This document shows, piece by piece, positions 18,825 through 27,155 of a DNA stretch of 64,000 nt. The stretch is from positions 2,046,001-2,110,000 of the forward strand of contig NZ_CP072611.1 of NCBI RefSeq assembly GCF_017815515.1. The letters run 5' to 3'. The notes beneath the pieces were generated by a model, which saw only the letters and a list, made by a program, of their open reading frames with translations, was not told where the DNA came from and did not search any database. The DNA comes from Aureimonas populi. GTDB taxonomy: Bacteria; Pseudomonadota; Alphaproteobacteria; Rhizobiales; Rhizobiaceae. Made by a program: the position numbers and the translations under genes. Positions within the stretch are counted from its first letter, which is position 1; the number at the start of each line of letters is the position of its first letter.

Positions 18825-19546
18825 TTGGGCGCCCCGAGCAGCGAGATCGCGCTATCGAGCGAGCGCTCGGAGGTCTGGGTGAGGTTGGCGGCCTGCTCGA
18901 AGGCCCGCTGCACCTCGATCAGCCGCGTGATCTCCAGGATGGGGTTGACGTTGGAGCCCTCCACGAAGCCCTGCACCACGTTGACCTCGTTGAAGTCGAG
19001 CATCGGCGTCGGCGCGCGGTCGGGCAGGACGCCGGAGGTGTCGGTGCGCGAGAGCTGCGTGCCGGGCTGCATCTGGAACAGGCCCACGGCCCCGAGCTGT
19101 GCGCCGTTCTGCGTGATCATCCCGTCCCGCGCGATGGCGATGGAGCCGCCGGCGGGATCGACGAGGAGGGGCGCGCCGCCGACATCGAGGATGGGGCGGC
19201 CGGTCAGGGTCAGGAGCTCGCCCTCCTCGCTCAGCTTCATGCGCCCGTCGCGGGTATAGGCGGTGCCGTTCGGGCCCTGGAACGCGAACCAGGCATCGCC
19301 CGAGATCGCCATGTCCAGCTCGTTGCCGGTCTGGTTCATCGGCCCCGTACGGGTGGAGATGAAGGTCTCGCCGGAGGAGACGAAGGCCGTGCGGCTGCGC
19401 GCGGTGGTGGACAGGTAGGATTCGAACTTCACCTCTTCGGCGCGAAAGCCGGCCGTGCCGACATTGGCGACGTTGTTGGCGATGGTCTCCATCCGCTTCT
19501 CCATCGCGATCTGGGCGGAAAGGGCGACCGGCAGGGAGGTTTGCAT
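18821..19546 (-). CDS. flgF: Flagellar proximal rod protein FlgF
   Basis: A 241-residue rod protein of the FlgF/FlgG family. The N-terminal rod motif METIANNVANVGTAGFRAEEVKF and the C-terminal helix LIEVQRAFEQAANLTQTSE are both present; these pack in the coiled core of the rod. ATG 19546 is chosen because MQTSLPVALSAQ then aligns with family N-termini; upstream in-frame codons encode unlikely residues. Its promoter must lie in the 200-base gap shared with the divergent motA. Confidence 0.95.
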   Translation of the reverse strand: MQTSLPVALSAQIAMEKRMETIANNVANVGTAGFRAEEVKFESYLSTTARSRTAFVSSGETFISTRTGPMNQTGNELDMAISGDAWFAFQGPNGTAYTRDGRMKLSEEGELLTLTGRPILDVGGAPLLVDPAGGSIAIARDGMITQNGAQLGAVGLFQMQPGTQLSRTDTSGVLPDRAPTPMLDFNEVNVVQGFVEGSNVNPILEITRLIEVQRAFEQAANLTQTSERSLDSAISLLGAPK

Positions 19547-19746
19547 GGACACTCGGCTGAAATGAGGAGGAAAGTGGGACGGGCAGGGCGCGCCGTCACC
19601 ATCGTTCCGCGACCATGGCCCGGCGAGCTTGTCCCAGCCTAGACGCCCGCATGGAAAGGTTCCTCCTGCGCCGCAAGGGCCGGACAGGCTCGCGCAAGTC
19701 GCTCTCCGTAGACCGCTTGGAGGCACTGCAACAGGATTTGGAAGCT

Positions 19747-20622
19747 ATGGGTATCGTTCTGGGACTCGTCGTGACGCTCGCCTGTGTTCTGGGCGGCTTC
19801 ATGGCGATGGGCGGTAATATAGCCGTCCTTGTTCAGCCCTTCGAATACGTCATCATTCTCGGCGCTTCGATCGGCACCTTCTTCGTCGCGAACCCGATGA
19901 AGGTCGTGAAGGACGCCGGCAAGGCGACGGTGGAAGCGTTCAAGAATGAGGTGCCCAAGCAGCGCGATTATCTCGACCTGCTCGGGCTCCTCCACTCGCT
20001 GATGCGCGAAATGCGCTCCAAGCCGCGCTCGGAGGTGGAGAACCACATCGACAGCCCTGAGACCTCGCCCATCTTCACCGCCTTCCCCTCGATCCTGAAG
20101 GACAAGGCGATGACGAGCTTCGTGTGCGATTACTGCCGCCTCATCATCATCGGCAATGTGCGCCCGCACGAGATCGAAAGCCTGATGGACGAGGAAATCC
20201 AGACCATCAGCCGCGATTCCATGAAGCCCAAGCACGCGCTTCAGGAAATGGCCGACGGGCTGCCCGCGCTCGGCATCGTCGCGGCGGTGCTCGGCATCGT
20301 CAAGGCGATGGGCGCGCTCGACCAGAGCCCCGAAGTGCTCGGCCATCTCATCGGCGCCGCGCTCGTCGGCACCTTCGCCGGCATCTTCTTCTCCTATGCC
20401 GTCGTCGGCCCCATCGCGGGCAAGGTGAAGAGCGTGCGCGAGAAGAAGCTGCGCCTCTACGTCATCGTGAAGCAGACGCTGATCGCCTACATGAACGGCG
20501 CCATGCCGCAGGTCGCGCTGGAATACGGCCGCAAGACCATCTCGGCCTATGACCGGCCGTCCATCGACCAGGTGGAGTCCGAGACCATCGGCGGCGGCGC
20601 TCCTGCCGCCCAGGCCGCCTGA
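19747..20622 (+). CDS. motA: Flagellar stator protein MotA
   Basis: A 291-residue inner-membrane stator subunit with four helices. The first helix begins [23 protein letters not shown]. The large cytoplasmic loop carries the charged residues that contact FliG, and [24 protein letters not shown] holds the conserved proline of helix 3. ATG 19747 matches rhizobial MotA starts; an in-frame start at 19615 would add 44 basic residues and is unlikely. With MotB (34231) it forms the proton channel. The 5' gap contains GCGCAAGTCGCT near 19693, distantly like the element before flgB and flgE. Confidence 0.95.
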   Translation: MGIVLGLVVTLACVLGGFMAMGGNIAVLVQPFEYVIILGASIGTFFVANPMKVVKDAGKATVEAFKNEVPKQRDYLDLLGLLHSLMREMRSKPRSEVENHIDSPETSPIFTAFPSILKDKAMTSFVCDYCRLIIIGNVRPHEIESLMDEEIQTISRDSMKPKHALQEMADGLPALGIVAAVLGIVKAMGALDQSPEVLGHLIGAALVGTFAGIFFSYAVVGPIAGKVKSVREKKLRLYVIVKQTLIAYMNGAMPQVALEYGRKTISAYDRPSIDQVESETIGGGAPAAQAA

Positions 20623-20637
20623 GCGGGGGCCTGAACC

Positions 20638-21573
20638 ATGGTCCTGACAGCAGAACGCAATATCGGCGCCAAGCTTCGCTCCGCCGCCCGTGTCGAGCCC
20701 GACCGCCTGCCTCGCCTGCGCGCCCTCGGGGCGGAATGGGCGCAGGGCGTGGCGCAGATGCTGGCGGCCGAGTTCGGCCAGGCGCCGCAGATCGAATTCA
20801 CCGGCGCCTCCTCGCTGGCCCTTCGCGCGGGCGAGCCGCTCGCCAGCCCTGTGCGGCTGATGGCCCTGGCGCCCTCGCCCGGCTGGCCGCGCCCCGCCCT
20901 CGTCATGATCGAGGATGGAGTCGCCGACGTCGTCGTCGAGGGCCTGTTCGGCGGTGACGGCGGGGCAGGGCGTCCTTCCGGCCGGGCGCTGAGCGCGCTG
21001 GACCGGCGCTTCTGCCACCTCTTCGCCGAACGCCTCGTCTCCCACGGCAACCGCGTGTTCGAGCCGATCATGGCACCGGGCATGGCGGTCGAGAAGCTGA
21101 TGGGGGAGGGCATCGAGGAGCATCTGTCGCAGATGTGCGAGGATGAGCCGCAGATCTTCGTGGAGATGAATTTCCGCGTGCATGTCGGCACCCTCAAGGC
21201 CCGCCTGCGCGTGGCCCTGCCGCAGGCCGCCCTCGCGCTCCACCGGCGCAAGCTGGACCGGCTGCCCGAGCCGGCACCCGCCCTGGCCGACGAGGGTTGG
21301 GCGCGAGACATGGAGGAGGGGCTCCAGCACGCGGACATGCATCTGCGCGCGCTGCTGGACGAACGCTCCACCACGCTCGGCGAGATCGCCCGCTTCACCG
21401 TGGGCCAGACCATCGTGCTCGACACCGGCACCGAGAGCCTCATCACCGTCGAGTGCGAGGAGCAGCGCCTCTTCCGGGGCCGCATGGGCCGCGACCGCGA
21501 ATCCTACCTCGTGCGCATCGAGGAGAAGATCGACCCGACCGAGGAGTTCATCGATGATATCCTATCTCACTGA
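20638..21573 (+). CDS. fliM: Flagellar motor switch protein FliM
   Basis: A 311-residue switch (C-ring) protein. The middle CheC-like domain (about 50-210) and the C-terminal SpoA domain (LGEIARFTVGQTIVLDTG, then LFRGRMGRDRESYLVRIEEKI) are recognisable. The canonical N-terminal CheY-binding motif (LSQ..IDALL) is not visible; the protein starts MVLTAERNIGAKLRSAARVE. Rhizobial FliM proteins are divergent, so this may be normal for the group. It follows motA by 15 bases and overlaps the next gene by 20 bases. Confidence 0.92.
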   Translation: MVLTAERNIGAKLRSAARVEPDRLPRLRALGAEWAQGVAQMLAAEFGQAPQIEFTGASSLALRAGEPLASPVRLMALAPSPGWPRPALVMIEDGVADVVVEGLFGGDGGAGRPSGRALSALDRRFCHLFAERLVSHGNRVFEPIMAPGMAVEKLMGEGIEEHLSQMCEDEPQIFVEMNFRVHVGTLKARLRVALPQAALALHRRKLDRLPEPAPALADEGWARDMEEGLQHADMHLRALLDERSTTLGEIARFTVGQTIVLDTGTESLITVECEEQRLFRGRMGRDRESYLVRIEEKIDPTEEFIDDILSH

Positions 21574-21892
21574 TGCCATCCTCGTTCTGGCCCTGGCGGC
21601 CACGGCCTGGCGCACCGGCGTGCTCTATCGCGAGCTGCGCCTCCTGAGGAGCGAGAACTCCGAGTTCCGCCGCACGCTGGAAGCCTCCGAGGCCTCCATC
21701 AACCGCGCCGCCCATGCCGTGGTGATGCTCAAGAGCGAGGGCGTGCGCACGATCGGCGGCCTCGAGGAGCGCATCGCGCAGGCCCGCGCCGAGGGCGAGC
21801 GGCTGGACTACGCCATCCGCGTGGCCGACCTGCGCTTCGCTCTCGCCGAGGAGGCCGAGGCTTGCGCCCGCCGCGCCGAGCTGGCGGCCTGA
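21554..21892 (+). CDS. Small single-pass membrane protein with coiled coil (DUF6468-like)
   Basis: About 112 residues from ATG 21554, which lies inside the end of fliM. One hydrophobic helix (residues about 4-20, YLTDAILVLALAATAWR) is followed by a long charged helix (VLYRELRLLRSENSEFRRTLEASEASI) and a second helix rich in Ala, Glu and Arg. The topology (short N-terminal anchor, cytoplasmic coiled coil) and its place between fliM and fliN resemble the DUF6468 proteins seen beside flagellar switch genes in other alphaproteobacteria. The name is from pattern memory, not a search. Role unknown; a motor-associated membrane factor is plausible. Confidence 0.75.
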   Translation: MISYLTDAILVLALAATAWRTGVLYRELRLLRSENSEFRRTLEASEASINRAAHAVVMLKSEGVRTIGGLEERIAQARAEGERLDYAIRVADLRFALAEEAEACARRAELAA

Positions 21893-21978
21893 ACGGCCGC
21901 CATCGGCCCCGCGCCAGCCTGGGGCGCTAAGCCTTCATCACCCATTCTTCCGATGATTTTCACGATGCGAGCCGACTG

Positions 21979-22341
21979 ATGAACGACGACGACGAGCTGA
22001 CGATGGAGACCCCCTTTATCGAGGTCGAGGAAGAGGAGGAGGAGGCGGTCGCCGAGGCCAAGCCCAATCTCGACCTCATCATGGACATCCCCGTGAAGAT
22101 GCAGGTCGTCCTGGGCAGCGCCGTCATGCCGGTGGCCAACCTCGTGAAGCTCGGCCGGGGCGCCGTGGTCAAGCTCGACACCAATGTCGGCGACCCGGTG
22201 GACCTGATGGTCAACGGCCGCGTCGTGGCGCGGGGCGAGGTCGTGGTCCTCGACAATGAGGAGACACGCTTCGGCATCACGCTGACCGAGATCGTCTCGC
22301 CTGGAACGCGGCCCGCCCGCGGCCGCTCCGTGACGGGCTGA
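21979..22341 (+). CDS. fliN: Flagellar motor switch protein FliN
   Basis: A 120-residue C-ring protein. A very acidic N-terminal segment (EVEEEEEEAVAEAK) precedes a full SpoA domain from about residue 30: LDLIMDIPVKMQVVLG, LVKLGRGAVVKLD, and VDLMVNGRVVARGEVVVLDNEETRFGITLTEI. This matches FliN closely. It forms the lower C-ring with FliM and helps dock FliH. It lies eight bases before fliG. Confidence 0.96.
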   Translation: MNDDDELTMETPFIEVEEEEEEAVAEAKPNLDLIMDIPVKMQVVLGSAVMPVANLVKLGRGAVVKLDTNVGDPVDLMVNGRVVARGEVVVLDNEETRFGITLTEIVSPGTRPARGRSVTG

Positions 22342-22348
22342 TAGGCGG

Positions 22349-23377
22349 ATGGAATTCGGCACCTACAACCAGTTCGGCGCGCCGGCGCGCATCGTGGGCC
22401 CCGCGCGCGCCGCGGTGCTTCTCCTGGCCATGGGGCCGAGCGGCGCCTCGCGCCTCATCAAGCACCTGTCGCCGGCCGAGATCCGCATGTTGCGGCGCTC
22501 GGCGGCAGGCCAGTCCCCCGTTTCGGCCGAGGAGCTGGACGAGCTGGTCGGCGAGTTCCAGGAGGCCTTCAAGACGGGCCCCGGCCTCATCGGCCTCGAC
22601 GGGCAGATGGAGAAGCTGCTTCTCGAATCGCTTTCCAAGGAAGAGCTTTCGGCGGTGCTGGAAGACGGCGGCGGCATGCCCGCGGCCGAATTCGAGATGC
22701 CCCTCTTCGAGCAGCTCGAGGCGATGGGCATCGCCGCCCTGTGCGACATCCTCAAGCGCGAGCACCCGCAGCTCGTCGCCATCATCCTCACGCGCCTGAC
22801 GCCCGAGGCGGCGGCCGGCGTGGTCGCGGTGTTCGAGGCGCCGCTGCGCAACGAGATCCTGCGCCGGATGCTGCTCGTCAAGCCGCTCTCGCCGGCCGCG
22901 CAGGCGCTGATGGAGACGAGCCTGCGCCAGGCCTATATCGCCGATACGGACCGCGCCGGGCGCGACGAGCGCCACCGCAACCTGGCCGAGATCGTGAACC
23001 GGATGGAGAAGGCGCAGGCCGAGGAGCTTCTGGCGACCATCGCCGAGCGCCAACCGGAAGAGGCGGCCGCCATCCGGCGCCTGATCTTCTCCTTCGACGA
23101 TTTGCCCTCGCTGACCAAGAAGGCCAGGCTCGTGCTCTTCGACGACGTGTCCTCCGACACCGTCATCACGGCCCTGACCGGTGCTGGCGACGAGTTGAAG
23201 GAGACGGTCCTCTCCTCCCTCGCGGCGCGCGCCCGGCGCATGGTGGAGGCCGAGCTTTCGCAGCCGCGCGCGCTCGACCCCAAGGACGTGGCGGCGGCGC
23301 GCCGCTCCATCGCCTCGCTCGCCCTGCGCCTTGCGAACGAAGGCCGCATCGCCCTCGTCGGTGAAGAGGAAGCCTGA
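22349..23377 (+). CDS. fliG: Flagellar motor switch protein FliG
   Basis: A 342-residue rotor protein linking the FliF ring to the C-ring and transmitting torque. The middle-domain motif EHPQ is at residues 138-141 (KREHPQLVAIILTRL). The C-terminal torque domain has FSFDDLPSLTKKARLVLFDDVSSDTVITAL and a charged helix facing MotA. The N-terminal FliF-binding domain is divergent but about the usual length. It lies between fliN and flhB, the standard rhizobial order. Confidence 0.95.
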   Translation: MEFGTYNQFGAPARIVGPARAAVLLLAMGPSGASRLIKHLSPAEIRMLRRSAAGQSPVSAEELDELVGEFQEAFKTGPGLIGLDGQMEKLLLESLSKEELSAVLEDGGGMPAAEFEMPLFEQLEAMGIAALCDILKREHPQLVAIILTRLTPEAAAGVVAVFEAPLRNEILRRMLLVKPLSPAAQALMETSLRQAYIADTDRAGRDERHRNLAEIVNRMEKAQAEELLATIAERQPEEAAAIRRLIFSFDDLPSLTKKARLVLFDDVSSDTVITALTGAGDELKETVLSSLAARARRMVEAELSQPRALDPKDVAAARRSIASLALRLANEGRIALVGEEEA

Positions 23378-23424
23378 CCCGAATGCGTGCCCCCCGCCGG
23401 TTTCATTGGTAAGGCTGGGCGCGC

Positions 23425-24513
23425 GTGTCCGAATCCGCCGAGAAGAGCTCGAAAACCGAGCAGCCGACAGAGAAGAAGATCCGCGACACCGTCGAGAAGG
23501 GCAACCTGCCCGTCTCGCGCGAGGCGCCGATCCTCGGCTCCCTGTTCGCCGCCATGGCGTTCCTCTCCTTCCAGTTCCAGGACGTCGGAGAGCGCCTCTC
23601 GGCCTCCTTGCGCGCCACGTTCGAAAATCCCTCGCAATGGGATCTGGCGACGGGGCGCGACGCGCTGCACCTCCTGCACATGACGGGGCTGGAGATGGGG
23701 CGGTTCGCCGCCCCGGCCGCAGGCTTCTTCATCCTGGCCGGCATCCTCTCGGCCATCCTGCAGAACGCGCCGCAGATCAATGTGGAGCGCATCCGGCCCA
23801 AATGGTCCAACGTCTCGCTGCGCTCGGGCTGGCAGCGCCTGTTCGGCTTTCGCGGGCTCACCGAGTTCGGCAAGGCGCTGTTCAAGTTCGGCGCCATCTC
23901 GGTCATCGTCTCGATGTTCCTGGTGCGCGATCTCGAGGCGGCCGTCGGCACCATGTTCTCCGATCCGGCGCAACTGCCCGAGACGATCCTGTCCATGTCG
24001 ATGCAGCTTCTCTCGGCCGTATCGATCGCCACCATCGTCCTCGTGGCCGCCGACCTGGTCTTCTCGCGCGTCCACTGGCGGCGCGACCTGAAGATGACCA
24101 AGCAGGAGATCAAGGACGAGCACAAGCAGGCCGAGGGCGACCCGATGGTCAAGGCGCGCCAGCGCCAGATCGCGCGTGATCGCACGCGCAAGCGCATGAT
24201 GGCGGCGGTGCCGCAGGCCACGCTCGTCATCGCCAACCCGACTCACTACGCCATCGCCCTGCGCTATGTGCGCGAGGAGGGCGGCGCGCCGACCGTCCTG
24301 GCCAAGGGCACGGACCTCGTGGCGCTCAAGATTCGCGAGATCGCCGAAGCAAATGACGTTCCGGTGATCGAAGACAAGCTATTGGCAAGGTCGATGTACG
24401 ATCATGTCGAAGTCGACCAGATGATTCCGCCACAGTTCTTCAAGGCCGTGGCCGAACTCATCTACTACCTGCATACGCGGGATGGGGCGAGGATGGACGT
24501 CGGGGCCGCCTGA
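23425..24513 (+). CDS. flhB: Flagellar export apparatus protein FlhB
   Basis: A 362-residue export gate component that switches substrate class from rod/hook to filament. Four helices lie between about residues 35 and 215. The cytoplasmic domain carries the self-cleavage motif NPTH at residues 271-274 (VIANPTHYAIALRY). The start is GTG 23425, giving MSESAEKSSKTEQPTEKKIRD, the typical basic N-terminus. Near 24350-24430 codon use shifts to rarer AT-ending codons (aat, gtt, cta, ttg, gca, agg), unlike the rest of the gene. A 13-base word there also occurs before ftcR. Confidence 0.96.
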   Translation: MSESAEKSSKTEQPTEKKIRDTVEKGNLPVSREAPILGSLFAAMAFLSFQFQDVGERLSASLRATFENPSQWDLATGRDALHLLHMTGLEMGRFAAPAAGFFILAGILSAILQNAPQINVERIRPKWSNVSLRSGWQRLFGFRGLTEFGKALFKFGAISVIVSMFLVRDLEAAVGTMFSDPAQLPETILSMSMQLLSAVSIATIVLVAADLVFSRVHWRRDLKMTKQEIKDEHKQAEGDPMVKARQRQIARDRTRKRMMAAVPQATLVIANPTHYAIALRYVREEGGAPTVLAKGTDLVALKIREIAEANDVPVIEDKLLARSMYDHVEVDQMIPPQFFKAVAELIYYLHTRDGARMDVGAA

Positions 24514-24602
24514 TCCGGAAGGCGGAACCCGTGCCCCGTGGGAGAAGCCCTACGCCAGGGCGCCGGCAGAGTCAGCAGTCGCAAGAACAGAGAAAGCGTC
24601 TC

Positions 24603-25046
24603 ATGGGTTATCACGCCATGCTCGATATCCGGAACAAGCATTCCCTTGAGCGCGAGAAGCTTTTGGCCGGCGCGGTCAAGGAAGTCGCGGCCGAGCTGCG
24701 GCTGGTGGACGTCGCCGACTATGTGGCGTTCCTGCGCATGGACCAGCTCGGCAACATCGCCGACCTCGTGGAAAGCTCCAGCCAGCTCTATCTGCGCCCC
24801 GGCGCGCTGATCTTCGGCAATGGCGGCGACATCCACCTCACCTGGGGAACGCCGCCCTCCATCGACCTCGACCTCGAGTTTCGATCGGAAGGGGTGACGG
24901 CGCATTTCCGGCTGGGGCTGACGGCGACCAACGCTTCGGTGCGCATCACCTACATCGCCTTCGCCGAGCCGGACGCCGCGCCGGAGGCCAACACCGAGCG
25001 CCTGCGCGCGGCCATCGAATCCGCCCGCTATCATCCCGCGCGCTGA
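24603..25046 (+). CDS. Uncharacterised protein between flhB and flgB
   Basis: About 147 residues starting MGYHAMLDIRNKHSLEREKL. The protein is soluble with no signal peptide. The N-terminal half is helical (EKLLAGAVKEVAAELRLVDVADYVAFLRMD). The C-terminal half alternates hydrophobic and polar residues like a beta-sheet domain (ALIFGNGGDIHLTWG, SIDLDLEFRSEGVTAHFRLGL). I do not recognise the family. It follows flhB by 89 bases on the same strand and ends just before the flgB promoter region, so it probably belongs to the motA-flhB unit and is a flagellum-linked gene. Confidence 0.75.
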   Translation: MGYHAMLDIRNKHSLEREKLLAGAVKEVAAELRLVDVADYVAFLRMDQLGNIADLVESSSQLYLRPGALIFGNGGDIHLTWGTPPSIDLDLEFRSEGVTAHFRLGLTATNASVRITYIAFAEPDAAPEANTERLRAAIESARYHPAR

Positions 25047-25091
25047 AGGCCGTCGAAAGTATCCCCGGACGGCGCGCCTGCGCCGTCCGAG

Positions 25092-25106
25092 TTAACGTTC
25101 CTTTAA
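25092..25106. promoter_or_regulatory. CtrA box 1 upstream of flgB
   Basis: TTAA at 25092-25095, seven bases, TTAA at 25103-25106: a perfect full CtrA site. It lies 128 bases before the flgB start in a conspicuously AT-rich pocket of the gap. Confidence 0.75.
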
Positions 25107-25114
25107 TTATATTG

Positions 25115-25130
25115 TTAATGACAAGTTAAC
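25115..25130. promoter_or_regulatory. CtrA box 2 upstream of flgB
   Basis: TTAATGACAAGTTAAC matches TTAA-N7-TTAAC perfectly. Its centre is 23 bases from that of the first box, so two CtrA dimers could bind roughly two helical turns apart. Confidence 0.8.
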
Positions 25131-25164
25131 GCGCGCAAAGCTGTTCCATTTCTTCTTAATAGGA

Positions 25165-25175
25165 CAAGCTTCGCA
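25165..25175 (+). promoter_or_regulatory. CAAGCTTCGCA element before flgB
   Basis: The 11-base word CAAGCTTCGCA begins 69 bases before the flgB start. The identical word is found 55 bases before flgE, and CAAGCTTC is found 58 bases before fliF. It may be a binding site for a flagellar activator such as FtcR; this is inference from shared position. Confidence 0.45.
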
Positions 25176-25233
25176 CAAGTGCCTATCTTTAGAACACGGT
25201 TAACCACGATCGCCGAGTTCTGAAGGGCCGGAC

Positions 25234-25614
25234 ATGAGCGGAATCTATCTCTTCGGGCTTGCCGCGCGGCAGGCCGACTGGCTGACGAACCGTCAGACCG
25301 TCGTTGCCGAGAACGTCGCCAACGCCGACACGCCGGGCTTCCGCGCCAAGGACGTCAAGAGCTTCTCCGAGACGCTGGAGACGACCCGCCTCCAGATGGC
25401 GGGCACGGACCGCATGCATCTGGCGGCCGCCGCCGGGCGCGCCGGCGGGGTGGAGGAGCGCGCCGCCGATCGCTGGGACGTGACCCATTCCGGCAACACG
25501 GTGAGCCTGGAGCAGGAGATGCTGAAATCCGGCGAGATCGCCCGCGATTACGCGCTCAACACCTCCATCACAAAGGCCTTCCACCGCATGTTCCTCACCA
25601 CGATCCGGGGCTGA
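25234..25614 (+). CDS. flgB: Flagellar rod protein FlgB
   Basis: A 126-residue proximal rod protein. The rod motif TVVAENVANADTPGFRAKDVKSF is near residues 24-46. The C-terminal helix EMLKSGEIARDYALNTSITKAFHRM packs in the rod core. It is the first gene of the plus-strand unit flgB-flgC-fliE-flgG-flgA-flgI-motE-flgH. Two CtrA boxes and a CAAGCTTCGCA element precede it. Confidence 0.96.
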   Translation: MSGIYLFGLAARQADWLTNRQTVVAENVANADTPGFRAKDVKSFSETLETTRLQMAGTDRMHLAAAAGRAGGVEERAADRWDVTHSGNTVSLEQEMLKSGEIARDYALNTSITKAFHRMFLTTIRG

Positions 25615-25620
25615 CGCCGC

Positions 25621-26040
25621 ATGTCCACCGATCCGATCTCCTCCACGCTCAAGATCGCCGCCTCCGCGCTCGAGGCGCAGTCCACGCGCCTTCGCATCGT
25701 GTCCGAGAACGTCGCCAACGCGCGCTCCACCGGGCAGACGCCGGGCTCCGACCCCTACCGCCGCCAGACCGTGACCTTCGCCGGCGAGATGGACCGGCTG
25801 TCGGGCGCGAGCCTTGTGCACGTTTCGAATATCGGCACGGACAAGGCCGAGTTCCGCAAGGAGCTGGACCCGGGCAACCCGGCCGCCGACGCCGAGGGCT
25901 ACGTCAAGCTGCCCAACGTCAACATGCTGGTCGAGATGGCCGACATGCGCGAGGCGAACCGCTCCTACGAAGCCAATCTCCAGGTTGTGAAGCAGGCCCG
26001 CGAGCTCATCAACCTCGCCATCGACCTGATGAGGAACTGA
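25621..26040 (+). CDS. flgC: Flagellar rod protein FlgC
   Basis: A 139-residue proximal rod protein six bases after flgB. The N-terminal motif [27 protein letters not shown] is diagnostic of Flg[39 protein letters not shown] is the conserved C-terminal region. Confidence 0.97.
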   Translation: MSTDPISSTLKIAASALEAQSTRLRIVSENVANARSTGQTPGSDPYRRQTVTFAGEMDRLSGASLVHVSNIGTDKAEFRKELDPGNPAADAEGYVKLPNVNMLVEMADMREANRSYEANLQVVKQARELINLAIDLMRN

Positions 26041-26042
26041 CC

Positions 26043-26357
26043 ATGATCCCCGCCATCGGCGCCTCCTTCCCCCGTTTCGACACCGGCTCCGTCTCCGCGG
26101 CGGCCCCGTCCGCGGCCTCGGCCGCCCAAGGCGCGATGCCGGCGGACTTCTCCGCCGTCATGGCCGAGGTCGCCGGCAACGCGATGACCAGCCTGAAGAC
26201 GGCCGAGACCGTCTCGATCCAGGGCGTCCAGGGCGGCGCTTCCACCCAGGCCGTCGTCGAGGCGGTGATGGATGCCGAGCGCACGCTCCAGACCGCCGTC
26301 GCGCTGCGCGACAAGGTGGTCTCCGCCTATCTCGAAATCTCGCGCATGGCGATCTGA
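26043..26357 (+). CDS. fliE: Flagellar hook-basal body protein FliE
   Basis: A 104-residue protein joining the MS ring to the rod. The C-terminal half carries the family pattern GGASTQAVVEAVMDAERTLQTAVALRDKVVSAYLEISRMAI. The N-terminal part is low-complexity Ala/Ser. It starts two bases after the flgC stop and precedes flgG by 12 bases. Confidence 0.95.
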   Translation: MIPAIGASFPRFDTGSVSAAAPSAASAAQGAMPADFSAVMAEVAGNAMTSLKTAETVSIQGVQGGASTQAVVEAVMDAERTLQTAVALRDKVVSAYLEISRMAI

Positions 26358-26369
26358 GGACTTAAGACG

Positions 26370-27155
26370 ATGAGAGCACTTGCGATCGCCGCCACCGGCA
26401 TGAACGCGCAGCAGACCAATGTGGAGGTGATCGCCAACAACATCGCGAACATCAATACCACGGGCTTCAAGCGCGCGCGCGCCGAGTTCACCGACCTTCT
26501 CTACCAGATCGAACGCATGCAGGGCGTGCCCGCCCGAGGCGGCGAGAACGTGGTGCCCGAGGGGGCGGCCATCGGCCTGGGCGTGCGCACCGCCGCCGTG
26601 CGCAACGTGCATCTGCAGGGCGCGCTGGAGCAGACGGGCAACCGGCTGGACCTGGCCATCAACGGCGCCGGCTGGTTCCAGATCCAGGGCCCGGGCGGCG
26701 ACATCCTCTATTCGCGCAACGGCGCCTTCAACACCAATGCCGACGGGCAACTCGTCACCCTCGACGGCTTCCAGGTGGAGCCGGCGATCGACGTGCCGGC
26801 CGAGACCATCGAGGTCATCGTCAACGACAGCGGCCAGGTCTTCGCGCGCCTCGACGGCGAGGAGGACCAGGAGCTCGGCCAGCTCACGCTCGTCACCTTC
26901 GCCAACGAGGCGGGCCTGCGCGCCGAGGGCGGCAACCTCTTCCGCGAGACGCTGGCCTCCGGCGCGCCGGTCGCCGGCGTTCCGGGCGATCCGGGCTATG
27001 GCATCCTCAAGCAGGGCTATCTGGAAAGCTCCAACGTCGATCCGGTGAAGGAGATTTCCGAGCTCATCTCGGCGCAGCGCGCCTACGAGATGAACTCCAA
27101 GGTCATCCAGGCCGCCGACGAAATGGCCGGCATCGTCTCCAAGGGTATCCGCTGA
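26370..27155 (+). CDS. flgG: Flagellar distal rod protein FlgG
   Basis: A 261-residue rod protein of standard length. The N-terminus [20 protein letters not shown] and the motif [27 protein letters not shown] are typical. The C-terminus ends [24 protein letters not shown]. The stop overlaps the flgA start by one base (TGATG). Confidence 0.97.
   Translation: MRALAIAATGMNAQQTNVEVIANNIANINTTGFKRARAEFTDLLYQIERMQGVPARGGENVVPEGAAIGLGVRTAAVRNVHLQGALEQTGNRLDLAINGAGWFQIQGPGGDILYSRNGAFNTNADGQLVTLDGFQVEPAIDVPAETIEVIVNDSGQVFARLDGEEDQELGQLTLVTFANEAGLRAEGGNLFRETLASGAPVAGVPGDPGYGILKQGYLESSNVDPVKEISELISAQRAYEMNSKVIQAADEMAGIVSKGIR

Noticed and set aside
20670..20679. CAAGCTTCGC inside fliM, and similar words in ftcR (38704), flbT (43343) and flhA (46276)
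   Set aside because: These lie in coding sequence where Lys-Leu-Arg codons produce the word. They were not listed as regulatory sites and lower the confidence in the promoter element.
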